A stretch of DNA of 64,000 nt from Catellatospora sp. IY07-71 (GTDB lineage: Bacteria > Actinomycetota > Actinomycetes > Mycobacteriales > Micromonosporaceae). Under the pieces are notes generated by a model. The model was given only the letters and a program-made list of their open reading frames with translations. It was not told the DNA's origin and ran no database searches. The stretch is from assembly GCF_018326265.1 (NCBI RefSeq), contig NZ_AP023360.1:2223501-2287500 (forward strand), given 5' to 3'. The translations under genes were made by a program, and so were the position numbers. This document shows positions 16,790 to 24,656 of this stretch, piece by piece (the stretch's first letter is position 1; every line of letters starts with the position of its first letter).

Positions 16790-18144
16790 CCACCTCGGCG
16801 ACCCGGCTCGGCCGGGCGACGCTGTCGCGGCTGCCCGCCGACAGCCGCCCGGCCGTGCTGCCGGGCGACGTCCGGGCCGGGGTGCTGCACCTTGGCCTGG
16901 GCGCCTTCTTCCGCGCCCACCAGGCCGTCTACATCGAGGCGGCGATGGCCGCGTCCGGCGGGGATTGGGGCATCGTCGCGGTCGCGCCGCGCTCGCGGGA
17001 CGTGCTGGAGGCGCTGCGCGCGCAGGACCACCTCTACAGCGTGGTCACGCTCGACGGCGCCGCCTCGCGGACCCGTGCGATCGGCGCGCTGACCGGCACG
17101 GTGCACGCCGCCAGCGACCCCGGCTCGGTCGTCGCGCACCTGGCCGATCCGGCGATCCGGGTGGTGACGCTGACCGTGACGGAGAAGGCGTACGTGCCCG
17201 ACTCGGCGGTGACGCGGCTGCTGGTGGACGGGCTGGCCGCGCGCCGCCGCGCCGACGCGGGGCCGATCACGCTGCTCAGCTGCGACAACCTGCCGTCCAA
17301 CGGGGTGGTGCTGGGCCGCCTGCTGGCGGGGGTGATCCCCGACGAGCTGCGCGACTGGTACGCCACGTCGGTGCGCTGCCCGTCCAGCATGGTCGACCGG
17401 ATCGTGCCCGCCACCACGCCCGCGCTGCTGGCCACGGCCGAGCGTGACCTCGGCGTGGCCGACCTCGCCGCCGTCGTGGGGGAGCCGTTCTCCCAGTGGG
17501 TGATCGAGGACGACTTCGCCGGGGCCCACCCGGACTGGGCGGCGGCGGGCGCGGTGCTCACCGGCGACGTCACGCCCTGGGAGCACCTGAAGCTGCGCGC
17601 CCTCAACGGCGTGCACAGCACCCTGGCGTACCTGGGCGCGCTGGCCGGCTGCGAGTACATCGCCGACGCGCTGGCCCTGCCCGGCATGACCGAGCTGCTG
17701 CGCCGCTACGTCGCCACCGAGGTCGCGGCGTCGATGACCCCGCCGGACGGGGTCACCGTGGCCGGGTACGGCGACGCGGCGCTGGAGCGCTTCGCCAACG
17801 CGGCCCTGGGCCACCGCTGCCTCCAGGTGGCGATGGACGGCACGCAGAAGCTGCCGCAGCGAGCGCTGTCCGTGCTCAACACGGTCCCCGACCCGGCCCT
17901 GGCCACGCTGATCCTGGCCGCCTGGGCCCGGTTCGCCGAGGGCACGGCCGACAGCGGCCAGGAGCTGCCGCTGAACGACCCGCGCGCCACCGAGGTCCGC
18001 GCGGACCCGAGCACGGAGGCGTTGTTCGGCGAGGGCGGCGTGCTGCCCGTCCCCGATCCCGCCCGCCGCAGGATGATCGAGAGATGGCGTTCCGAACTGG
18101 CCACCCACGGCGCCGCGGACCTGGTCCGGCGGGCCGCGGCGTGA
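16786..18144 (+). CDS. uxuB: Mannitol-dehydrogenase-family reductase, probably fructuronate reductase
   Basis: 452 residues. The ATG chosen overlaps the previous stop (ATGA); another ATG lies six bases earlier. The N-terminal Rossmann motif (VLHLGLGAFFRAHQAVY), the catalytic-lysine region LKLRALNGVHSTLAYLG, and the CDNLPSNG and VVGEPFSQWVIED segments are diagnostic of the UxuB/UxaB/MtlK family. Next to uronate isomerase, the expected reaction is NADH-linked reduction of fructuronate to mannonate. Tagaturonate or mannitol activity cannot be excluded from sequence alone. Confidence 0.85.
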   Translation: MTTSATRLGRATLSRLPADSRPAVLPGDVRAGVLHLGLGAFFRAHQAVYIEAAMAASGGDWGIVAVAPRSRDVLEALRAQDHLYSVVTLDGAASRTRAIGALTGTVHAASDPGSVVAHLADPAIRVVTLTVTEKAYVPDSAVTRLLVDGLAARRRADAGPITLLSCDNLPSNGVVLGRLLAGVIPDELRDWYATSVRCPSSMVDRIVPATTPALLATAERDLGVADLAAVVGEPFSQWVIEDDFAGAHPDWAAAGAVLTGDVTPWEHLKLRALNGVHSTLAYLGALAGCEYIADALALPGMTELLRRYVATEVAASMTPPDGVTVAGYGDAALERFANAALGHRCLQVAMDGTQKLPQRALSVLNTVPDPALATLILAAWARFAEGTADSGQELPLNDPRATEVRADPSTEALFGEGGVLPVPDPARRRMIERWRSELATHGAADLVRRAAA

Positions 18145-18262
18145 ACCCCACGTGCGCCGCCGCTGCGCGGGTGACCCCCGGGACACGGGCGAACCGGACG
18201 TGCCGGAGGGCTGTCCGCGCAGGATCGGCGCACCACGGGGCTGGAATGAGGAGAGGGGCACG

Positions 18263-19381
18263 ATGACGGCGACGTCGGTCGCGCTGATCGGCGCGAACGG
18301 GCACGGCATGTACCACCGGCGGCAGCTCGCGGAGCTGGCCGAGGCGGGCGTGGCGGTGCGGCTGGTGGGGCTCGCGGACACGCGCGAGGTGCAGGAGGCG
18401 CCGGCCGGGGTGCCCGTCTACACCGACCACCGGGCGCTGCTGGACGAGGTCAAGCCGCAGGTGGTCATCGTCTGCACGCCGCCGCACACGCATCTCGCGC
18501 TGACCCGGGACGCGCTGCGGGCCGGGGCGGACGTGCTGCTGGAGAAGCCGCCCGTGCTCGACAGGGCGGAGCACGAGGCGCTCACGGCGGCGGAGGCCGA
18601 GACCGGCCGGGTGGTCCAGGTGGGCTTCCAGGCGCTGGCCTCGCCGGCGCTGGTCCGCCTGCGCGCGGCGGTCGTGGGCGGCGCGCTCGGCGCGGTCCGG
18701 CACATCTCCGTGCTCGGCTGCTGGAAGCGCGACGACGCCTACTGGGCCCGCTCGCCGTGGTCGGGCCGGCGCACCGTGGACGGCCGCCCGTCGCTGGACG
18801 GGGCGCTGGCCAACCCGTTCGCGCACGCGGTGATGCAGGCGCTGTCGGTGCTGGACGCGCCGGTCGAGCGGGTCGAGGTGGACTGGCTGCGGGTACGCCC
18901 GATCGAGGTCGAGGACACCGCGACGCTGCGCATCACGCTGGCGGGCGGGGTGACCGTGCTGGTCGCGGTGACGCTGGCGGGCGAGGGCTTCGTCGACGGG
19001 GACCTCACCGTGTACGGCGAGCGCGGCGACGCCGAGCTGGGCTTCCGCGAGGACCTGCTGCGGCTGCCGGGTGAGGCGGCGGCGGTGCAGGTCACGGGCC
19101 GCCGCACCCTGCTGGAGAACCTGCTGGCCCACCGGTCGGACGGCGAGCCGCTGCTGGCGCCGCTGTCCCGCACCGCGCCGTTCACCGCCGTGCTCGAGCG
19201 GCTGCGGGCGGCGCCGCCGCCCTACCAGGTCGCCGAGGAGGCGCTCGACGTGGCCGACGGGCACCGGACGCTGCGCGGGGTGAACACCGTACTGGCCCGC
19301 TGCGCCGCTCGGGGAGCCCTCATGAACGAGCTTTCCCGGCCGTGGTCTGCAACGGTTCCGGGCGGGACTGCAAACGGCTGA
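18263..19381 (+). CDS. Second Gfo/Idh/MocA-family oxidoreductase
   Basis: 372 residues, ATG with GAGGAGAGGGG upstream. The Rossmann start (VALIGANGHGMYHRR) and VLLEKPPVL with the conserved Lys place it in the Gfo/Idh/MocA family. The C-terminal domain contains ANPFAHAVMQAL, where the family usually has its catalytic His. The last codons overlap a LacI-type operator (TGCAAACGGCTGA ends at the stop codon). It is last in the uronate operon, 118 bp after uxuB. The substrate is unknown; a deoxy- or unsaturated uronate derivative is plausible. Confidence 0.8.
   Translation: MTATSVALIGANGHGMYHRRQLAELAEAGVAVRLVGLADTREVQEAPAGVPVYTDHRALLDEVKPQVVIVCTPPHTHLALTRDALRAGADVLLEKPPVLDRAEHEALTAAEAETGRVVQVGFQALASPALVRLRAAVVGGALGAVRHISVLGCWKRDDAYWARSPWSGRRTVDGRPSLDGALANPFAHAVMQALSVLDAPVERVEVDWLRVRPIEVEDTATLRITLAGGVTVLVAVTLAGEGFVDGDLTVYGERGDAELGFREDLLRLPGEAAAVQVTGRRTLLENLLAHRSDGEPLLAPLSRTAPFTAVLERLRAAPPPYQVAEEALDVADGHRTLRGVNTVLARCAARGALMNELSRPWSATVPGGTANG
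19348..19381. promoter_or_regulatory. Two LacI-type half-palindromes before the pectate lyases
   Basis: TGCAACGGTTCCG (19348-19360) and TGCAAACGGCTGA (19369-19381) share the TGCAA-CG core of the operators at 12596 and 12746. They lie inside the end of the oxidoreductase gene, 183-216 bp before the first pectate-lyase start. They could bring the lyases under the same repressor. They are less symmetric than the other two sites. Confidence 0.45.
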
Positions 19382-19409
19382 CACCGCATTCGAATGCCGA
19401 CCTGAATAG

Positions 19410-19447
19410 TCGCTGGATCCAGCCTTCCAACGGGCTGGACCAGCGAA
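19410..19447 (+). terminator. Hairpin after the uronate operon
   Basis: CGCTGGATCCAGCC pairs with GGCTGGACCAGCG across an 8-base loop, with one bulged base. It lies 29 bp after the oxidoreductase stop, with no T-run. It is a probable terminator of the uronate operon, or a leader structure of the lyase gene. The rest of 19448-19563 is AT-richer and likely holds the lyase promoter. Confidence 0.55.
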
Positions 19448-19563
19448 TACTGTTCGAGAATAGCTGCAACAAACCTGCTATTCCGATCCATTGACTTCAC
19501 TATTCGTGCTTCCCTACGTTGTCTGATGACGTAACACATCGGACACATTCTTTGGAGAGCGCG

Positions 19564-20916
19564 ATGCGAATAGACGACGTGGTCGGCCGGCGGCTGCGGC
19601 GGGTCGCCGCCGGGTGCGCCCTGGGCGCGTTGCTGCTGCTGGCGGGCGCGACGCCCGCGGCGGCCACCGGCGACCCGAGCGGCCCCGGCTGGTGGGCCAG
19701 CCAGCTCGCCCGGCAGCCGCTCGCCGCGAACGACGGCTGGGCCGCCTCCGGCGCCGGCACCACGGGCGGCTCGGCCGCCGACGATGCCCACGTGTTCGTG
19801 GTGCGCGACCGCAACGCCCTCGCCGCGGCGGTCACCGGCACCGACCCGAAGATCGTCTTCGTGGAGGGTGTCGTCGACGGCCTGACCTCCGCCGAGGGCA
19901 ACCCGATCACCTGCGCGGACCTCGCCGACCCCGGCTACACGCTGGAGAGCTACCTGGCCGCGTACGACCCGGCGGTGTGGGGCCGCGCGGCCGACCCCAG
20001 CGGCCCGATCGAGCAGGCCCGCGTGCGCTCGGTCGCCGCCCAGCGCGCCCGCACCGAGATCAAGGTCGGTGCCAACACCACCATCGTGGGCCTGGGCGAC
20101 GCCACCCTGAAGCACGTCACCCTGATGATCGACGGCGCGCCGAACGTGATCGTGCGCAACCTGAACTTCCAGGACGCCGCCGACTGCTTCCCCCGCTGGC
20201 GGCCCACCGACGGCGCCGAGGGCAACTGGAACTCCGAGTACGACCTGGTCTCGGTGCGGCGCTCGACCAACGTGTGGATCGACCACAACACGTTCAGCGA
20301 CGGTGACAACCCCGACTCCAACCAGCCGGTGTACTTCGGCCGCCCGTGGCAGGTGCACGACGGCGCGCTCGACATCACGCACACCTCCGACCTGGTCACG
20401 GTGTCGGCGAACGTGTTCACCCACCACGACAAGACCATGCTGATCGGCTCCTCGGACACGGTCGGCCCGGACGTCGGCAAGCTGCGGGTCACGCTGCGAC
20501 ACAACGTCTTCGACGGGGTCGGCCAGCGCGCGCCGCGGGTCCGCTTCGGCCAGGTCGACGTGTACAACAACCAGTTCCGCGTCGCCGAGCCCTACGACTA
20601 CAGCGTCGGCCTGGGCATCCAGTCGGCGGTGTACCTGGAGAACAACTTCTTCACGCTGCAGGACGGCATCCCCGCCGACCGGGTGCTGAAGGACTGGAAG
20701 GGCACCGCCGTCACCGAGCTCGGCAGCTGGGGCAAGGACGGCGACGCCCGGCCCGGCCCGCTGAGCCTGCTGGCGGCGTACAACGCGGTGCACGACCCGG
20801 ACTTCGGTCCCGACGCGGGCTGGACCCCCACCCTGCGCCAGCACAAGCCGCTGCCCGCCTTCGCGGTCCCGCTGGTCACCCTGCTCTCCGGCGCGGGGAG
20901 GCTCGGCCTCCACTGA
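19564..20916 (+). CDS. Secreted pectate lyase, PL1
   Basis: 450 residues, ATG after GGAGAG. A signal peptide (about residues 1-34, ATPAAA cleavage) precedes a single PL1 right-handed beta-helix domain. The family signatures are VWIDHNTFSDGDNP, with the Ca-site aspartates, and RAPRVRFGQVDVYNN, with the catalytic Arg. It cleaves polygalacturonate by beta-elimination outside the cell. Unlike the next three genes it carries no N-terminal binding module. It begins the four-gene lyase block downstream of LacI-type operators. Confidence 0.93.
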   Translation: MRIDDVVGRRLRRVAAGCALGALLLLAGATPAAATGDPSGPGWWASQLARQPLAANDGWAASGAGTTGGSAADDAHVFVVRDRNALAAAVTGTDPKIVFVEGVVDGLTSAEGNPITCADLADPGYTLESYLAAYDPAVWGRAADPSGPIEQARVRSVAAQRARTEIKVGANTTIVGLGDATLKHVTLMIDGAPNVIVRNLNFQDAADCFPRWRPTDGAEGNWNSEYDLVSVRRSTNVWIDHNTFSDGDNPDSNQPVYFGRPWQVHDGALDITHTSDLVTVSANVFTHHDKTMLIGSSDTVGPDVGKLRVTLRHNVFDGVGQRAPRVRFGQVDVYNNQFRVAEPYDYSVGLGIQSAVYLENNFFTLQDGIPADRVLKDWKGTAVTELGSWGKDGDARPGPLSLLAAYNAVHDPDFGPDAGWTPTLRQHKPLPAFAVPLVTLLSGAGRLGLH

Positions 20917-20940
20917 GCCCTCCCCGCACCGTGCGACTCC

Positions 20941-20989
20941 CGCACCCGGTGGCGCCCTCCGTTGCGCCCGCAGCGGACCACCGGGTGCG
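20941..20989 (+). terminator. Hairpin between the first two pectate lyases
   Basis: CGCACCCGGTGG (20941-20952) pairs perfectly with CCACCGGGTGCG (20978-20989) around a 25-base loop, 25 bp after the first lyase stop. No T-run follows. It could be a terminator or an mRNA-stabilising stem. Confidence 0.55.
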
Positions 20990-21013
20990 GTCCCTCCCAA
21001 GGAGGTTCCGCAC

Positions 21014-22669
21014 ATGTCCGTATCCATGCGCGCGGCTCCACGGCGCACCCGTCTCGCCGCCGCTCTCGGCGCCGGCCTGACCGCCCTCGTCGTCGCCCTC
21101 GGCGTGACGTGGTCCGGCGGCACCGCGTACGCGGCGACCCTGTTCTCGGACGACTTCGAGGACGGCAACTCGACCGGCTGGTCGAAGTCCGGCGGCAGCT
21201 GGTCGGTGGTCTCCGACGGCAGCCAGGTCTGGCGGCAGACCGGCACCGGCGCCGACGCCAAGGCACAGGCCGGCTCGTCCTGGACCGGCCAGTCCGTCTC
21301 GGCGCGGGTCAAGCCGATCGCCTTCGGCAACTCGTCCCGCTCGGTCGGCGTCGCCGCCCGGCTGCAGAGCCTGTCCAACTACTACTCGCTGGTGCTGACC
21401 GGCGGCGGCGCGGTGCAGCTGCGCCGGGTCTCCGGCGGCGGCGTCACCACGCTGGCCACGCTGGTGTTCCCGGTGTCCACGAACACCTGGTACACGCTGC
21501 GGCTGGACGTGTTCGGCTCGACGCTGACCGGCTTCGTCAACAACACCCAGCTGCTCACGGCCACGGACACGACCTTCTCCTCGGGGAAGATCGGCCTGAT
21601 GGCGTCGTACGCCAGCGCGTCCTTCGACGACGTCACGGTGTCCGACACGGCGGGCCCGGGCAACCCCGGCAGCCCGTCGCCGTACCCGCCGACGCCCTCG
21701 GTGCCGCCGTCGCCGAGCACCTCCCCGCCGCCGCCCGGCACCTGCAACACCGGCGGCAGCCCGACCGGCTTCGCGGCCGTGAACGCCTGGGGCCGCAGCG
21801 GCACCACCGGCGGCGCGGGCGGCCCGACCATCGAGGTCGACACCGCGAACGAGCTGATCTCGGCGATCGCCCAGGCCGGCGCGCTGAACATCTGCGTCAA
21901 GGGCATGATCACGCTGCCCGCCGGCATGTACAACGTGGCCTCGCACAAGTCGATCATCGGCGTGGGCTCGGCCTCCGGCGTCACCGGCGGCGGTTTCAAC
22001 ATCGGCCTGCCGATCGACGACGCGATCACGTCGCCGCCCGCGAACGCGGTGCAGAACGTGATCATCCGCAACCTGGTGTTCCGCAACGCCAGCGACGACT
22101 CGATCAACGTGCAGATGTTCTCGCACCACGTCTGGATCGACCACAACGACCTGGCGCAGGGCTACGACGGCCTGATCGACGTCAAGCGCGGCTCGTCGTA
22201 CGTGACCATCTCGTGGAACCACACCCACCACCACAGCAAGAACATGCTGCTGGGCCGCGACGACGCCGACGACGAGCAGGACACCGGCCGCCTCAAGGTC
22301 AGCTACCACCACAACTGGTTCGACGAGACCCCGCAGCGCAACCCGCGGGTGCGCTACGGCGAGCCGGTGCACATCTACAACAACTACTACTTCCACAACA
22401 CCGACGCGGGCGTGGCCTGCCAGACCAACGCCGGCTGCATGGTCGAGGGCAACTACTTCGAGAGCGTCGAGGAGCCGATCACCAACAGCTACGCCGGCCC
22501 GTCCGGCCGCTGCGTCGCGCGCAACAACGTGTTCACCGGCACCGAGCCGGGCGCTCCCGACTGCTCGGGCTCCGTCGAGGAGCCGAGCAACTACTACAGC
22601 TACGTGCTCGACAACCCGAACGACGTCAAGGCCATCGTCACGGCCGGCGCGGGTGTCGGAAAGATCTAG
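21014..22669 (+). CDS. Secreted modular pectate lyase: jelly-roll module plus PL1
   Basis: 551 residues, ATG after AAGGAGG. Signal peptide to about residue 41 (GGTAYAA). An N-terminal beta-sandwich module follows, about residues 42-215 (LFSDDFEDGNSTGWSKSGGSW ... YASASFDDVTVSD), similar to LamG/DUF1080-type carbohydrate modules. Next comes a Pro/Ser-rich linker of about 30 residues and a PL1 domain about 250-551. PL1 signatures are VWIDHNDLAQGYDG and RNPRVRYGEPVHIYNN. The same N-terminal module occurs in the next two genes. Role: secreted cleavage of pectate, with the module probably binding plant wall or aiding folding. Confidence 0.92.
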   Translation: MSVSMRAAPRRTRLAAALGAGLTALVVALGVTWSGGTAYAATLFSDDFEDGNSTGWSKSGGSWSVVSDGSQVWRQTGTGADAKAQAGSSWTGQSVSARVKPIAFGNSSRSVGVAARLQSLSNYYSLVLTGGGAVQLRRVSGGGVTTLATLVFPVSTNTWYTLRLDVFGSTLTGFVNNTQLLTATDTTFSSGKIGLMASYASASFDDVTVSDTAGPGNPGSPSPYPPTPSVPPSPSTSPPPPGTCNTGGSPTGFAAVNAWGRSGTTGGAGGPTIEVDTANELISAIAQAGALNICVKGMITLPAGMYNVASHKSIIGVGSASGVTGGGFNIGLPIDDAITSPPANAVQNVIIRNLVFRNASDDSINVQMFSHHVWIDHNDLAQGYDGLIDVKRGSSYVTISWNHTHHHSKNMLLGRDDADDEQDTGRLKVSYHHNWFDETPQRNPRVRYGEPVHIYNNYYFHNTDAGVACQTNAGCMVEGNYFESVEEPITNSYAGPSGRCVARNNVFTGTEPGAPDCSGSVEEPSNYYSYVLDNPNDVKAIVTAGAGVGKI

Positions 22670-22677
22670 GAGAATTC

Positions 22678-24552
22678 ATGCGTACCCCTCACTCCGGTCG
22701 CGCCCGGCGCGCCGGCCTCGTCACGGCGGCGGTCACCGCGCTGCTCGCCATGGTGATGACGGTCCTGATCAACCTCACCGGCGGCGTGGCCATGGCCGCG
22801 ACGCTGTTCTCCGACAACTTCAACAGCGGCACGGCCACCGGCTGGTCCAAGTCCGGCGGCGACTGGACCGTCGTCACCGACGGCACCGGCGTGTTCCAGC
22901 AGAGCAAGACCGACAGCGAGCTGGCCCGGCAGTTCGCGGGCAGCAGCTCGTGGACCAACTACACGGTCACCGCCCGGGTCAAGCCGACCGCGTTCAACGG
23001 CACCGGCCGCTACGCGTCACTGGGCGCCCGGTCCACCGGCAGCTCGACCCGCTACCAGCTCGCGCTGCTCAACACCGGGCGGGCCGAGCTGCAGGTGGTC
23101 AACGGCAGCAGCGTCACCGTCATCGGCGGCACGAACCTGTCCGTGACCACCGGCACCTGGTACAGCCTGCAGCTCACCGTCAGCGGCAACACGCTGACCG
23201 GCTGGGTCAACGGCGCGCAGGTCGCCACGGGCAGCAGCAGCCTGTTCAGTGCGGGCCGGATCGTGCTGGCGACGTCGTACGCCGCCGCCCGCTTCGACGA
23301 CATCGTGGTCTCCGACGGAGCCGCGCCGTCGCCGAGCGCCCCGGCCAGCCCGAGCGCGAGCCCGAGCACCCCGGCGAGCCCCAGCGCCTCGCCGAGCGCC
23401 CCGGCCAGCCCGAGCGCGTCGCCCAGCGCCCCGGCCAGCCCGAGCGCGAGCCCGAGCACCCCGCCCGGCACCACGCTGTACGTGGCGCCGGGCGGCACCG
23501 ACGGCGCGTCCGGCACGCAGTCGAACCCGACCACGCTCACCTCGGCGATCACCCGGATCGCGGCGGGCGGGACGATCTACATGCGCGCCGGCACCTACAA
23601 CTACTCCTCGACGGTGACCATCGCGCCGGGCAACAACGGCACCTCCAGCGCCCGCAAGAAGCTGTCCGCGTACCCCGGCGAGACGCCCGTGCTGAACTTC
23701 TCGGCGCAGGCGGAGGACCCGGCCAACCGGGGCCTGGCCGTCAACGGCAACTACTGGCACGTCTACGGCCTGATCGTGGAGCGCGCCGGGGACAACGGCA
23801 TCTTCGTCGGCGGCAGCAACAACATCCTCGAGCGCACCATCACCCGCTACAACCGGGACACCGGCCTGCAGCTGTCGCGCATCGCGTCCGACACGCCCAA
23901 CAGCCTGTGGCCGGCCAACAACCTGATCCTCAGCGCGGAGTCGCACGACAACGCCGACTCCGACGGTGAGGACGCGGACGGCTTCGCCGCCAAGCTGACC
24001 GTCGGCTCCGGCAACGTCTTCCGCTACTGCGTGTCCCACAACAACATCGACGACGGCTGGGACCTCTACACCAAGACCGACACCGGACCGATCGGCGCGG
24101 TGACGATCGAGGACTCCCTCGCCTACAACAACGGCACGCTGAGCAACGGCGGCCAGGCCGGCAACGGCGACCGCAACGGCTTCAAGCTGGGCGGCGAGGA
24201 CATCGGCGTGAACCACCTCGTGCGCCGCACCATCGCGGTCGGCAACGGCAAGCACGGCTTCACCTACAACCGCAACAACGGCTCGATGACGATCTCGAAC
24301 AACCTGAGCATCAACAACACCGAGCGCAACTTCACCTTCGAGGCCGGCTCCTCGGTCTTCCGCAACAACACGTCCTGCCGCAGCTCCAGCGGCACCAACG
24401 ACAAGATCGTCGGCAACACGGACAGCACCAACCAGTGGTGGATGGGCTCCAACGGCTCCCGGTGCGCCAACTTCACCGGCAGCCTCGGCTGGTCCTTCAA
24501 CTCCACCGGCGCGCTGATCGTCACCCTCGGCGGCCGCGTCGTAGTCCTGTAG
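22678..24552 (+). CDS. Secreted modular pectate lyase: jelly-roll module plus PL9
   Basis: 624 residues, ATG after TAGGAG, 8 bp beyond the previous stop. Signal peptide to about residue 40 (GGVAMAA). The same beta-sandwich module as its neighbours spans about 41-215. A linker of SPSAPASPSAS-type repeats covers about 219-262, and the rest is a beta-helix of polysaccharide lyase family 9. The PL9 hallmark is the Ca-binding Asp cluster and catalytic Lys in SDGEDADGFAAKLTVGSGN; the start TLYVAPGGTDGASGTQSNP is also typical. It is an endo-acting polygalacturonate lyase of a different family from the flanking PL1 enzymes, fused to the same module. Confidence 0.9.
   Translation: MRTPHSGRARRAGLVTAAVTALLAMVMTVLINLTGGVAMAATLFSDNFNSGTATGWSKSGGDWTVVTDGTGVFQQSKTDSELARQFAGSSSWTNYTVTARVKPTAFNGTGRYASLGARSTGSSTRYQLALLNTGRAELQVVNGSSVTVIGGTNLSVTTGTWYSLQLTVSGNTLTGWVNGAQVATGSSSLFSAGRIVLATSYAAARFDDIVVSDGAAPSPSAPASPSASPSTPASPSASPSAPASPSASPSAPASPSASPSTPPGTTLYVAPGGTDGASGTQSNPTTLTSAITRIAAGGTIYMRAGTYNYSSTVTIAPGNNGTSSARKKLSAYPGETPVLNFSAQAEDPANRGLAVNGNYWHVYGLIVERAGDNGIFVGGSNNILERTITRYNRDTGLQLSRIASDTPNSLWPANNLILSAESHDNADSDGEDADGFAAKLTVGSGNVFRYCVSHNNIDDGWDLYTKTDTGPIGAVTIEDSLAYNNGTLSNGGQAGNGDRNGFKLGGEDIGVNHLVRRTIAVGNGKHGFTYNRNNGSMTISNNLSINNTERNFTFEAGSSVFRNNTSCRSSSGTNDKIVGNTDSTNQWWMGSNGSRCANFTGSLGWSFNSTGALIVTLGGRVVVL
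23331..23465 (+). repeat. Tandem repeats encoding a Pro/Ser/Ala linker
   Basis: Inside the PL9 gene, near-identical units of about 30 bp (AGCGCCCCGGCCAGCCCGAG type) encode SAPASPSASPS/T repeats between binding module and catalytic domain. Such arrays change length by slippage. The reading frame is kept throughout. Confidence 0.8.
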
Positions 24553-24557
24553 CTCCG

Positions 24558-24611
24558 AAAGGAAGGGCACCTTCTTATCGCCTTCTGTATAGGAAGGTGC
24601 CCTTCTTAACG
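24558..24611 (+). repeat. P1 palindromic element, copy A (54 bp)
   Basis: Arms GAAGGGCACCTTC and GAAGGTGCCCTTC are exact reverse complements. They sit in a constant frame: AAAG before the first arm, TTATCG after it, a 12-base variable centre (CCTTCTGTATAG), the second arm, then TTAACG. It starts 5 bp after the PL9 stop and ends 45 bp before the next lyase. Orientation is called plus from the AAAGGAAGG end. Confidence 0.9.
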
Positions 24612-24656
24612 CTCACCGCACCGTCCCCTTCCGGCACCGTCCCTAACGGAGGAGAG

